From Casuarius casuarius (lineage: Eukaryota; Chordata; Aves; Casuariiformes; Casuariidae): a stretch of DNA of 64,000 nucleotides. The stretch spans positions 4,486,433 through 4,550,432 of the forward strand of contig PTFA01000028.1 in assembly GCA_003342895.1 (NCBI GenBank), read 5' to 3'. Below the pieces are notes generated by a model. That model had not been told where the DNA came from, searched no databases, and was given only the letters and a program-made list of their open reading frames with translations. A program made the translations under genes and the position numbers. Below, in pieces: positions 11,932 to 24,200 of this stretch; position 1 is the stretch's first letter; each line of letters begins with the position of its first letter.

Positions 11932-14900
11932 GTGAGCAATGCGCTGGCTGTGCTCGGCTTTTCCTGTCTTCCTGAGACTTGCATTTCCAGCTTTAGAGCA
12001 TCCTGCTTTTCATCTCTTCCTCCCTATTCCCATTCCCTCCTGCATTAAACCTACACCTAACTGCAAAAGTAATGTTAATGCAACAGTCATTTTCCCCCTC
12101 CCCATTTCTCTTGTTTCTCTTCCCTTTTCTCAAACTTGTGTTTTTGCTAAGGAGTTAAGAGACTCTCTGTGTGCTGGACTTTGGGCTCATCTCTTTCTTG
12201 CCAGGTTTGTTCTTCTCTCAGGCAGATTCCTTCGACCGTGGCAGGTTTCTGACAAAGCTCTTCTACAGCTACACTATTTTTGGAGGAGGGATTTAATCTG
12301 CTGGTGCCAATTCTAGGGAGGTGCAGAGAAGGGGCCACATTTCATTTTGTCCCAGCCTCTTCTTGCCCTATTTCCTTCACCAGGTGAGGGATGCTGGTGA
12401 AGATGAGCCTTTTCTACTCCTCAGCGAAGATCTGAAGCGAGAGCTGTCTGCAGGGCAGATCTACCGGCGGTCACTCAGTGAGTTTATTTAGTTCTCTGCT
12501 GGGGACTCCTGATGAGGGGGAGAGCCCTGAGGAGAGCTCGGGGCTAGGGGAGAGGAAGGGGGGCTATTTGGGAATGAGGGCGTTGCAGGTAATTTTTGAG
12601 AGGGGGTGGTGGAGAAGGAAAAATATTTCAAACCTCAGGTGACTGTGGCTGAGGCAGACAGATGGAAATGGGGCTCTGAAGGAGGAAGAGGTGAGCTCAG
12701 AGCTGGGGTCCTGACCAGCAGCAGTAGGATGGGGGTCATCAGCCTTCGTCCCTGGCTTGGAGGTGACCTTCAGGATAGGGCTATGAGCTCCAGGGGAAGG
12801 GACTGATGGGAAGGCTGTGATTAGAGAGAAATCCAAAGGAACTGAGTGTTTGTACACTTGTGTGCACACACATACATACGCACACACACACGAGTTTTCA
12901 GTTCAGAGATGCTTTGGCATGTCAGTGCCCCCCTCTCTCTCTCTCTCTCATCACACACACTTGTGCATGCACATGCCGAGTTGCTGTCGCCTCCTCGGTG
13001 CTCATTGTTCCTTCAGCAGAGCCTCCCTGGCCCCCTTCCCCCGTCCTCAGTGGAGGGTCTCTCCCCCTCCCTCCCTCCCCCTTCCCCTCGCCGCTGGTGC
13101 TGTGGGAGCTGACGCCGGGTCTCCCTCCCTGGAGGAGGGCTGAGGCACGTCCCTGGGCTCCGTTTCTGCAGGATGCATTGACATGCTGAGCATAGAGGGG
13201 CAGTTCACCTTCACCGCCGAGCAGCCCCAGCTGCACTGTGCCACCTTCTTCATCGGGGACCCCGAGGAGCTCATCACCATAGACTATGACTTTGTCAACA
13301 TCGACTGCCAAGGAGGTGATTTCCTGAAGGTAAGCTGGCAAGTCCTGCTGCCCTTCCCCTCCTCTCCTCTCATTCTTCCAGTGTGAGGTTACGTGCAGAA
13401 GGGCTAGGTGAACGTGTGCACACACGAGTGTGTGTAGCGTAGGATTTTACAAAGCAGCCGCCTGTGGGACATCCGTCCCTCCTCCCCCCGGGCCCTTGGG
13501 AACACCCTGTCCCCGTAAGGCGTGCTCCGTCTCCCAGCGGCAGCACAGTCTCTCCTGAACTTTTCCAGGAATTTTACTTTCCCAGACTGAAGAGCACACC
13601 TCTGTTGAGTTCCCGTATCTGGGGGATAGTTGGAAAAGTTTGGTCAGTACGAGCTAACCGTCTCAGCCTGATTAGGAGGACTTTGTTATTGCTTTTGTAA
13701 CACCATGAATCACATGAACCCTGCAGATAATGACACAGCTTTCTAAACTGCTATTTCTGCTCCAGGATCTCTGCTCTATGGTCATTAGCATTTGTTTATT
13801 GAGTGGATTGTTTCGGTCTCTCTTTTAAATGGCCCTATTAGAGCTTTTCAGGACATCCACTCTGAACAGACTGAATTTCATGACTCAGAGCCATTTATAT
13901 TCCAGAACCAACAAACTTTATCAAAGCATTTTGCTGGCAGAGAGAAATGTTGGCCAAGATCTGAACTCAGTCCAGGAGACAAGGGGAGGCTCGAAGGTAC
14001 CTGCTCCCTCCCCTCACCTTGAGCTCTGCCCTTTGCACGGCGGCAGCTGTATGCGGCACAGACCCCATCCTGCCTGCCAGTGAGCTGAGCTCTGAGGAGG
14101 AGGAGTAAGGAAAGCTGCCCTTCACCTCCCCTTTGGAGAGAGGCAGCTGCCCCTGCTTGTTTTCCCCTGGGGAATCCTGTCTCTCCATCCTTTACACCTG
14201 GCGGGATCTCCTCAAATGCCAAGTTGCTATACCTAAGGGCTATGCTGAGGCTGATTTCAGACTCTTGTGGGTCCAAGGATTTTGCACCTAGACTTATGGC
14301 CGTTTGTAAAGGCTAGAAAAGTGCCAAGAGATCTTTGATGAGGCTTTATAGAGTTTTTCTCCCTTCATTTATGAGGGCCCTCAGTTTCCTTATTATGCTA
14401 TTGAATTTATAAAAACAGTTTTTCCCTGATGTGATTTGAGCACCCACATCTCATTAGTTTAGAAAATTTGCATTTCTAGAAAACCCAGAGATTGATCCTG
14501 CAGCTCTTCCATAAGAAGGTCCCACGCATGTTCACATTAGGATTACTCAGCTAAGCAGTGACAGAATCTGGTCCTTAGGCATTCAAAGTATCAGCAAAGA
14601 ACAACTGAAGCCTGGAAGGAATTACTGAGTGAGAGCAGCTAGCAGGGAATCAAAACAGCAAGGAAGGTAACTGTTCAGCTACACTAGAGTTGGTGCAAAT
14701 TTCTAGTTCTGACATATTTCTGACACGTTTCCCTGAACATGGTGAGGGCAAATTTGCTGCTATTTTTGTTGAGAAAGAACAATTTGTAGATGTTGCTGCT
14801 TAAGATCCAGCCAAGCAGGCAGCATTTGTTCTGCTTTCTAGTGGTTAGGGTGAGCTGAAAGAAAAGACGCAGAAGTGAGCAATACCTCTGTCAGTAATTC

Positions 14901-17900
14901 CTCCCCAAAACTGCTGTTCTTCCACGCTGAAGCACCAATGGTCTGGAATGCCTCCAGGCCAGCCACAGACGAGTTGTAAAGCATGTATGATAGAAAATTA
15001 TAGGCCATGTCAGTGGGATTAATGCCTAGTGCTTGAGAGGGTGACCTATGTTTGATGTGGCTTCCAAACCAAGTTGTTCAAAAACTTGGCTTAATAACAG
15101 TGGAATTACAATAGTAATAAGCCCCAAAATTGATGCAAACATCATGATGGAAGAAAGAGTTGCCTCCTCCTAAAACATCACCAACGTTGTCACCTGAAGG
15201 AAGTAAAAATGACGTTAAAATGTATACATGTCCATTTCCTGAATATTGATTGAAGTTGAATAATTAGTAAAATGCCAGGAAATATAGAAGTACAAAGTAT
15301 TTCCTTTTAATTGGTTACTTTGAACAAGTCACACTATGTCAGAATAAAAAAGATCTATGAAATGAGTGGGTTATCTCTGCAATACTTTATTTCTGTTCTA
15401 AACTAGCAGAATGATTAAAAAACCAAAAAGCTCTGGTTTATATTCTTGAACCCCTTCAGGTATTTGATGGCTGGATACTCAAAGGAGAGAAATTTCCTAG
15501 TTCCCTGGACCATCCCCTCCCCACTTCCCAAAGATATGTAGACTTTTGTGAAAGTGGCAATATTCAGAGGAGCATCAGGTCATCACAGAATGTGGCAATG
15601 ATCTTCTTCAGGATTCACCAGCCAGGCAATGGATTTACTGTCACTGTCAAGAAAAGTGCCAACCTTTTCCGTAAGTCTCATTTTTATATTGTCAAATGGG
15701 CTTACATTTGGGCAGAAATCAAAATGAATGTATCAGTTTGCATTGAATTCTCTCTCTGATACTATTTGCATTGAAATAGTTCCAATAACTCTAGTGGGTC
15801 CACATGCACCTGCATGGTTGAGGATTTGATCCAGGCTCAGTATATGTTGCAAAAAAAGAAAAATAGTGAAGTATAAGACATAACTTAAGCAGGGCTTCTA
15901 CATTCAGGAACCAAAGTTTGTCTGGTTCAAAGAAGTTCTATTCCAATCTAATATTGTCATGTCCAGTCATATTTGGTTAGAACAAACAGTATTCATTTAG
16001 AGATTTTAATCTCAGCAATTTTTAGATGTGGATGAACAAGAAGGAAAAAAATATTTGAAAATGTTCAGCAGTACAAACTGTATTTTGAACAGTTATGTGA
16101 AAAGTGCTATTTGATTATGAGGGTCTACTTGCAAGTTATGTCCCTAAGCCTCAGAGCTGGCAAGGTACACATGATGGTTACCTGCATAATTTTTTTCAAG
16201 ACAGGACAGGAGATCTGGCTTAAATATTTGACAACTATTATTCAGGCCAGTATGGTTCATCTGCTTTGCCATGCAAAGGCTGAAGATAGCAGCAAGTCTG
16301 CCCTGCTCTTTCTCTGAGTTGTTCAGACACAAGCCTGGAAGTTATCTCTCCACATTGGTGTGGCTCTGTGCCTGCAGATGTGATCGTTCTGTGCAACTGC
16401 TGGATCTGGCTTGTGTCCATTCACCTTGGAGCGCGGGCAGAAGAAACTGCACGCATCCATGTCTGCACGGAGACCCCCTTGGGTTGCATCCCAGCTAGGC
16501 ACATGCACAGATGGTAACCTACTGTCTTACCTAAATTGTTGAACTTGAACTTTAAGATAAAATCAGCACTTGCCTGCTCTAGTTTCAATGGGATGTTTCT
16601 CAGGGTAAAGAACCGCTCAGTTAAGAGAAGTAGAATAAAACTCAAGGTTTTTTATTTTAGCAATGTCAGGCAAGAGCAAGTCAAAACAGACATAAAACTA
16701 AATGAAAGCCCTGCATCCATATTTAGCCTCCTTCAAACTGGCACCTCCCACCCTGACCACGTGAGTCGTTGATGCATGGATTTGGGGTGGGAGCTCTCCT
16801 ATTGACTGCTGCTTCTTCAGGTTCTGCCAGGCTTGGTACTACGTTGTAAGCAATGGACAGGGAATTTCTAGAAAACAAATGCCATGTAAGAAATACAGAA
16901 AATGCCATATGCATATTTTTTCATCATTTGGTTATACATTTCAGTAAGGAAATCATCTGCTCTTTGTAAGTACTGAATGTACATGACTTTGCTACATTCA
17001 GGCAATGACGACTACACAGGTAACTCTTGTACCTTTTCCCCATGCTGCAGCTTGCAATGTCATCTCTCAGACTCCTTCTGGACGATTTACCATGGTCATT
17101 CCTCATCAGCACAGAAACTGCAGCTTTTCTATAATTTACCCAGTGGTGATAAAAATATCTGATCTTATCCTGGGACATTTAAATGGCCTCTTCTTAAAGG
17201 TGAGTTTTTCTGTTCCATAATAAATTACTACCAAGTGCAGTTCTCCTGGGACTGGAAGAGGGAAGGAGAGGGTGAAGCAGGGGTAGCCTCTGCTGTCGGC
17301 ACTGGCTGTTAAGGCATGTGTGCTCCGGATCACGTGCGCAACCACTGTGGGCTCTGGTTCCCCCACAGAGATCAGAGCTGGGTCTGTCTCTGTCACTATT
17401 GTCTCTGTAGTGTCACAGAGGCAATCGAATTATGCAAAGTACCGTTAATGCATGTAAATATTGCTTGCCATAACAAAGGCTAAGAATCTCATTAGAAAGA
17501 AAGGAGCACTTTCCCAGAGAGTTGTCTATCTGTATTTAAGCTAATGAAAGCAGCAACGGTTCTGAGCAGACACCGATTAGATATTGACGTACTTGGTATG
17601 GTGAAAATACAAATGTGTTTACAACAGATGCCCTGCTCAGTGTGCCGAGCATCCTCTGCTCCATTTTATCTGGCACGTGGCATAGGGGCTGGGGTTTGGC
17701 CGCAGCATCTGGGTGCTTGCTGGCGGCCAGTGGCTGCCAGGTAGGAGAGGACAGGAGCTGTTGCTGGCACCCTGTATCCAGGAGGTCTGAAAAAGTGCAA
17801 ATTTCAAAATGTCCACAAGGATAGGAGCAGAATTTGGCCCTAAGACGCCCCAGGAAAGGGAAAATAAAGCTGCCAATGCAACTGGTAGCCTAGGTCCTTC

Positions 17901-20699
17901 ACGGGGATGAAACCAATTGGTAGTTGTACCCTTGCCTTACATGCTATTTTCACAGAGACTCTGGCTCTCCCTCATCAGAAAGAGGGAGATCCCCACTTTT
18001 ATTAGGCAAGAAAAAAAGGCAAAACAAAGAAAATATAAATCAAATACAAAGCCTTTTGTACACAAGAAGAACCCATCATCTTCCCTTATAAATTAGCTGA
18101 AAATAGTTGTAGACCCAGTTCTGCAGTCAAAGCCGAATATCCCTGCCCCTCCAGGAGCTCCACCTTCCCTCCTGATGTCTGTGAACCAGTGGCAACATGA
18201 CGGATCAGTCATTCAGGATGGCTAAATGTGTCCAAAATGTCTCCAAAGCTGGCCTCGCCAGGGGGCAAATGAGTTGGCTTATTCAGCAGTGGGCAGACAA
18301 GGGACTATAACAGGAGAAGAGGTAGAGAAATCAAGCGCTTAAGCAGCAGCATACGGGTCACAGGCCAAAGGTGTGCAAGGGATCTGTGCGAGATACTTGT
18401 GGCAAACAGTACTAACTTTCAGAAAAAAGGGCTGGTGGGTCTAATATCGAGTAAGCGATTGTTGTCATGCAAAAGTACTATTTTGGTTAATTCCTACTTC
18501 ATCTAAAATTTGCTACAATAGTGCATTTTAGCAACCCTTATTGCTTGGGAGTCTGAAAGTACAATACAACGGAGCTTAAGTTACTGCCTGTCAGCTGAGT
18601 GTGGGCATACACTCAGTGCATGACTGTATTAATCTGATTACCTAAGCCCTATGTCTAAGCCCTATGATCAGATTGCTTATCTGCACTGAAATCAATTGAA
18701 TCAACACTTTAACTACCTAGCTGTAATTTTCAGAGCCCACTTAGGTCTTTCTTTGGAATCTCTAAAGAAAATTAACTTGCTAATATCAAATTGAAATATT
18801 ATTACTTGGGATAAGAACAGCCTGATTTCTCACAGGCTGGAGCACAGAGGACTTCTAAGACTTGCTGCTGACTGCAATCATGTCTGGAGAATTGTTACAT
18901 TTTGAAGATATATAATAAATTTTAATCTTTGTCTTTTTAGAAACCATCAGCAGGCTGCGCAGGAGTGGGAGATTTTGTAGAGCTGTTGGGAGGAACTGGC
19001 TTAGACCCTTCCAAGATGTTTCCACTAGCTGATCTCTGTCACTCCTTTCATGGGTCTGGTGAGAACTCCTTCTCCCACTTACGTCTCTGCATGATAAAAT
19101 AATTAACTAGAGGGAGTCCTGCAGAGCCCACCCAAATCTGAACTTCCTGCTAGACTTGTGAACTTCACATGTAGCCAGTGAGAAGGAAAGGTATTCAGCC
19201 AGGGGGTTTGGTACAGCAAACCCGTGAATACTTTCACTTGCCCTTGCAGTAATCGTTATAACAAGGTTAAGCTATATATTTTTTCAAAACACTTGTCATA
19301 TGACGGATATGGCTATTAGAGCCTCAACAGACAGATGACCCTGGAAATTCATAATAAATGAAAGCAGACTGGTTACATTTTTTGTTAAGGAGTTGTTCCT
19401 CACTTACACAGTGTTCCCAATGCCATCGTTTCTGCTGCAGAAATAAAAACATACCACCAAAAACCTCAGAGCTTTCACTCACTGCTTCAGACCCTGGGGG
19501 AGTTCTGAGCCTGTTTCACAATCACGCCAGGTTGGTGATCTCTTTCTCAGCACAGAAACAAAAATTCACAATCTCCCTAATTTTTAGTCTAGAAGAGTAA
19601 AAAGAGTAGCAGTGATGACACAGGTAGGTTTCTATAAAATATGTGTATGTGGTTGATGGAGTATTTGATCTTGGAGTGTAAATGAATATACTGGAGGGGT
19701 GACATTTCCTCAGGGTTAGAGAGCAGGAGCATTCTCCATTGCCTTTCACAGCACCACAACCTCATGGTCCAGGCACTGTTCAAGGCTTTAACCAACAAGC
19801 ACTGGTACTGAGCAAACGCTGAGCACTGCAATGAGATTAAAACATGCTTTCTTGCTGTGTAAAAGAGTGCTCTGGCCAGACAGAAGGGGAGATCACATCT
19901 TGCCAGCTCACGCTCTCCAAATGACCCATAGGAATTCTTCTCAAATTGGCAAAGCACTCAAGCAGCTCATCTAAAAGCAGTGGTTGGTGACATGCTTCAT
20001 ATGCTTGATTTTTTTTCCTCGTGTTGTGCACTGCCATTTGAGTTTGTCTTAGTAGGACTCTTAAATACCTTCACTTCTGAAAACCCCTTTACTGCTGCCA
20101 CACAAAACCACCCATCCTTCTAATAGGAAACATTTCAAAATTGTTAATTTTGGATATGTCCGTGGTAGGGTGCTATTGCCTTTAACTGTCACTCATGATT
20201 TCTAACAATAGCATACATCTCAAGCCCCAGACATCTGCAGACTTCTATATCTTGTCTATCTATACATACATGAAAATAGGGGTTCATGAGAAGAGTGAGT
20301 GGTGTTTTTCTGAGTAAAGGTTACAACATTTGATGAACTAGCCAAGCCATTATAAAGCAAAACTAAAAAATACCGAAAAAGACATTTAGTCAGTGTTACT
20401 ATCACTGGCCCACTATTACTACACACAAATACTTGCTTTGTTTTCAAGATTATATGTATTTGTGCCAATATTATATATATTATTTTCCCTCTCATATAAA
20501 TATATCTTTATATCTCTCATATATTTATTTTCCCTAATTAGCCCAAATGAAGATTGGCTGTGACAATACGGTGCTACGAATGGTCTCCAGTGGCAAACAC
20601 GTCAATCGCGTGACATTTGAGTATCATCAACTTGATCTGCAGGAACTAGAAAACAGAAAGGAGAACAGCATTGAGGAATTCTGCTTTCCTAGTATCTGA
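11851..20699 (+). CDS. CRHBP: Corticotropin-releasing hormone binding protein, complete, 7 exons
   Basis: CRHBP is a secreted glycoprotein that binds CRH and urocortin and limits their action on CRH receptors. Coding exons are 11851-11931, 12384-12477, 13172-13329, 15460-15670, 17051-17199, 18941-19058 and 20542-20699. Together they make 969 bases (322 codons plus stop), equal to the human protein's length. All junctions are GT-AG with consistent phases (0,1,0,1,0,1). Residues 1 to about 24 form a signal peptide with a CHFVLIFLAAL core. The ten cysteines known to form five disulfides in the family are all present at 60, 81, 104, 141, 183, 205, 237, 264, 277 and 318. The N-glycosylation sequon N204-C-S is kept. 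The reported human cleavage bond S234-A235 is also kept, but with proline at 233. Identity to human CRHBP is clear along the whole length. AGGF1 follows about 32 kb downstream in the same orientation, as in human. Confidence 0.97.
12384..12477 (+). CDS. CRHBP: CRHBP coding exon 2
   Basis: Codes residues 28-59 (VRDAGEDEPFLLLSEDLKRE and on to YRRSL), the N-terminal segment before the first disulfide. The acceptor is CACCAG|GTGAGG and the donor TCA|GTGAGT, phase 1. The exon itself begins GTGAGG, which looks like a donor, but the protein alignment places the acceptor before it. Confidence 0.95.
12478..13171 (+). other. CRHBP: CRHBP intron 2 with CA/CT microsatellites
   Basis: The intron contains an interrupted CA-rich repeat (about 12864-12891), a CT repeat (about 12933-12949), a short CA run (12952-12960) and a C/T-rich stretch leading to the exon 3 acceptor. 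There is no sign of an extra exon. Confidence 0.8.
13172..13329 (+). CDS. CRHBP: CRHBP coding exon 3
   Basis: Completes R59 and codes residues 60-111, including C60, C81 and C104. It contains the strongly conserved QGGDFLK ending. The acceptor is TCTGCAG|GATGC and the donor AAG|GTAAGC, phase 0. Confidence 0.96.
13330..15459 (+). other. CRHBP: CRHBP intron 3
   Basis: About 2.1 kb of non-coding sequence. I see no recognisable repeat, RNA gene or extra exon in it. Confidence 0.7.
15460..15670 (+). CDS. CRHBP: CRHBP coding exon 4
   Basis: Codes residues 112-181 and the first base of P182. It starts VFDGWILKGEKFPSS and carries C141. Residues 145-148 differ from the human stretch, but the SIRSSQNVAMIFFR block is conserved. 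The acceptor is CTTCAG|GTATTT and the donor TTCC|GTAAGT, phase 1. Confidence 0.96.
15671..17050 (+). other. CRHBP: CRHBP intron 4
   Basis: About 1.4 kb with no recognisable repeat or extra coding sequence. A possible exon-like open frame near 16,111 has no family similarity. Confidence 0.7.
17051..17199 (+). CDS. CRHBP: CRHBP coding exon 5
   Basis: Codes residues 182 (completed) to 231 and is nearly invariant against human. It has C183 and C205 and the glycosylation sequon N204-C-S in the block PHQHRNCSFSIIYPVV. The acceptor is GCTGCAG|CTTGC and the donor AAG|GTGAGT, phase 0. Confidence 0.97.
17200..18940 (+). other. CRHBP: CRHBP intron 5
   Basis: About 1.7 kb of non-coding sequence. A 12-base near-tandem duplication (CTAAGCCCTATG) lies around 18643-18666. 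Nothing else stands out. Confidence 0.7.
18941..19058 (+). CDS. CRHBP: CRHBP coding exon 6
   Basis: Codes residues 232-270, starting KPSAGC and including C237 and C264. The reported proteolytic site of human CRHBP (S234-A235) falls just inside this exon. The acceptor is TCTTTTTAG|AAACC and the donor TCTG|GTGAGA, phase 1. Confidence 0.96.
19059..20541 (+). other. CRHBP: CRHBP intron 6
   Basis: About 1.5 kb. The last 100 bases are rich in AT dinucleotides, with a repeated TTATTTTCCCT motif near 20483 and 20526 that forms part of the acceptor region. No extra exon is seen. Confidence 0.7.
20542..20699 (+). CDS. CRHBP: CRHBP terminal coding exon 7
   Basis: Completes A271 and codes residues 272-322 and the stop TGA at 20697-20699. 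It has C277 and C318 and the conserved block VSSGKHVNRVTFEY. The last residues (FCFPSI) differ from the human end (FCLSGL) but keep the length. Confidence 0.96.
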
Positions 20700-20734
20700 T
20701 AAGCTGAGCAACACATTTTCACACAGCTAATGAA

Positions 20735-21267
20735 AATAAAGTTCTGGTGGATTCAAAAAATGTACTTTTCTTTTAACCAGCTGGTATTATCAAACCTTTC
20801 TACAGTACAAGCATATTTCTTTTTTCACACAAATCAATCATTCCCATGAGCAAGCAGGAAAAAACAACCAATATATTAATCTTTGTTATTACTATAATAT
20901 TTTTTCTGCAGTATTAAGCTCATTTACTACATCCAAAATCAATAGCAAGAACAGAAGACTATGTTTCCAGTGTAACTATTATTAGGGGAACAGATACAAA
21001 TCCTCTGTGTATCTAATCTTAGCACATGCAAAACCCACAATTAGTATAAACTTCATGCAGGAACTTTTTCCTTTTGTATCAGGTACAAACAAAAAGATAA
21101 GATGGTGGAATACACTTCCAGTTTTGTAACCAGAAATCCAACATTAGTGTGTGTAAAAACTACTTGTTTGTTTATGACTATAAATGTACTATTTATTTCT
21201 AATGATATGTTTTTAATAAAAATTTATAGCATGAAGACTTCCTTACACAAACCCAAACACAAATAAA
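20735..21267 (+). terminator. CRHBP: Poly(A) signals of CRHBP
   Basis: AATAAA occurs at 20735-20740, only 36 bases after the stop codon. It occurs again at 21215-21220 and 21262-21267. Short and long 3' ends are both possible, and the sequence alone does not say which is used. Confidence 0.6.
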
Positions 21268-21269
21268 TA

Positions 21270-24200
21270 CATTCAAAGAGTTGGCAAAATGTTATTATGT
21301 TGTGTTTTTCTGAAGAGCTCTTCACGTTCTGGTTAAACTTCCTAAGTCTTGTGCAGTTTTCTGGAAATGATAATTTTGAACATATGTTACTGTAAAATTG
21401 TGGACTATTAAAGTAGCATTATGGGCAGAAATTTGGTTTGCCAATCTTGCATGCACCTTCACATAGTGTATATTCCAGTTTAATACTTATTGGCACATCT
21501 TCTGTTTAAAGTTTTTGATCAGATGTCCTGCTAACCTGTGGAGCCAAGGATGTACAGACACAGGCAGTTTTCTTTCTGGTCCTTTGGTCACCTAGAAGAG
21601 GAATGTAAGCTTAGAGCTCGGAGAAGCACAGCGTATCAGAGCATCAGTATTGTAGCCTAGCTCGGAAGCACATGCACTGATCCATGTGTTTTCTGGGACT
21701 GCTATATGGCAAAAATGGAAGCAAACTGTTCTTCCTTTGACGTTGAGTTAGCAGTCAGCAACGACGGATCCAACTGCAAGCCTGAGATCCTCAGAGCTGA
21801 ATTCCTCAGAGCTCCTAATCTCATATTCAGCCACCAAAAATCAATTGGCTTGAGTATTCAGCAGCTCTGAAATTCATCTCCTCCAGCTGAAATCGATGGA
21901 AACTCCTGAATGCTTCAGCCTCTCCTCCTGTAGGGTTTTGGGAACCGTTTCGATGATTGACCTATTAGTGGAGGGATGTGTTTGGCGGCCTGGTCAGACG
22001 AGGCCTGAAGCAATCCGGGCAAGTGTGTCCGTGCTGCAGAGCTGGGTTTATGGGAAACACTGGCAGGGTGGCTGTAGGGGGGCCCAGCTGGCCACCCTGG
22101 CAGACCCTGTCGGGCTGCAGACTGGCCAGGGACTGTCCCAGAGCCAGGAACATCAGTCCTCAGAGTCAGGGCATGAAACACTCTCCCCACTCTATTTTTG
22201 AACAACAACGAGGAAAAAAAATCAGGGCTCAATGAATAAGCATTTTTATGAGGAGACTGCTAGTGACCAAAGCTTTCTGCCCCCCATATGCTGTTCAGCT
22301 CTTTCTCTGCGGGCGCCTGTCCTGCCAGGACAGCGGTACCCGGGCCCCGACATACCTGGGCAGGGGCAGCTGGTGATGCACCCTTGCAAGATCCGTAAGA
22401 GTTTAATGGGGCTGAGCAGGGTGGGAAAGAGCTCTGGCACCCCCATATCGATCCATGCCTACCCACATACCCAACTTCAAACTGGGGAGGACGAGAGGTC
22501 TTTGAAAATACTGCTTCTCGGTCATTGCCTTGTTTCAAGTCACAGGATGAGTCACAAGGAGTCTGAAAAGCAACGACAGATTTAATGTCTAATAGCACAA
22601 GACTAGATCACTGATGAAAATGAACTCAGTATCTCTTGCTTAGTGCAGTTTAATAGTGGAATCTCCCACCTTTACGTGATACATTTTTTCAATCCTAACA
22701 TGACTTAAATACCTTCAGAATAGCAAAGTTTTATAGAAAAGATGCTTAACATTCGGAGCCTAGAAAATTCTCCTTCCAAAGTATATAGAAGTGGACTCTA
22801 TTACTAAGGAAACCTATGATTATAGATGGAGGAGAATGAGAAACAATACTTTTTGTATGACAGCACCATCTATTGCTATTGCTTTGTGCGTAATACTCGA
22901 GGTTTTACTGGCACCACTTGTCACTTCACCTACTCTTTTTAATCAACATAAATTTGGACAGCGGTGTCCATCATACCACTCCACTCCATTGGCCATCTTG
23001 GAAAAAACCCCAAACTGCAGCTGCCCAGCCATTCTTTGGCCTGGGCTTGAAGCTCTATGTCATGTGGAAAATCAATAGCCACTTTAATCTGTGTACCTGT
23101 ATTTATGGAGGACTTAGTCATGCCAAGAGTTATAGACCTTCAATCACGAGAAATCAACTCATAAATGTCAGATGTCATATCTCCTCCAGGGGTTTAATTC
23201 TGGATAAGTGAGGAAATAAGGACCCTTGTGAACAAAAAAAGAAATGAAATCAAGCCAGTGAAAGCACTGCAGGAAAGAAAGCAACCAAAAGTTTGTATAA
23301 GGAAAGGAAAAAAAAAAAAAAGCAATACAAGAATTATGTGGATAGCATGAATACCTGCTGAAAGAAGCAAGAGAAGGACACGTATCAGTTCACAAGGCTG
23401 TAGCCTGGGAGCTGACATGGGCTGGGAAGCCCGCTAAGAATTTGAAAAATCAAGATCCTAACAACAGAAATGGAGCAAAAGGCATTGGAGAGGCACTGTG
23501 TGTGAATGCTGGCTTCAAGAGAAATTGTGTGTCCAAGATTAGACCCTGATGTCTTGCATCGTAAACAAAATAACCAAAACTCACAATTAATGTTAAAACC
23601 CACAAAATTGTCAGGAGAAGATCTAGGTGAATGGTTCAGTGCCGACTCTGATGTGGAAGAACAAAGGACTTCATCTTTTTGATTCGGCATCACCACTGCC
23701 CCCCCCCCCCCCGGCAGTAGATACCATGTCAGCCTTGCACAGCATAGGAGCACCGTGCTAGATTTAGATGGAAAACCACCAAATTTGAACTGATGTCTCA
23801 GCCAGTACTTAAGCAATGACTGAAAAAAACTCTTCAGCATCACAAAAACCACAAAGACACCTAGGGTTAAAAATTGATAATTGTAGGGAAGGGAAAAAAT
23901 CAGCAGTTCTGAATGGAAGCTCAACTTTGGAAGACAGAGGGATACAAGAACTGAATCAAGTCCTGAATCTGCATAGTAACATAAAATCCAGGGTGGCTGT
24001 TCAGAAAGAATAATGTGGTGAATTGCCCAGAGGGTGGCTGAATTTACTGCCTTATTTAAGATTTAATGGTTGGAAATCTTCTACTTAAAGACCAAGCAAT
24101 AACTCTTCAACTTAAATGTTATTTCCATCTTTACTAGGTATTAAATGAAATAAATTAATAACAATTGCTGAGATTTATAGGAGAGTGGTAATTCTCTGTT

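Noticed and set aside
14380..14410. CCTCAGTTTCCTTAT, resembling part of a MIR element
   Set aside because: Only one short block matches and the neighbouring core blocks are missing.
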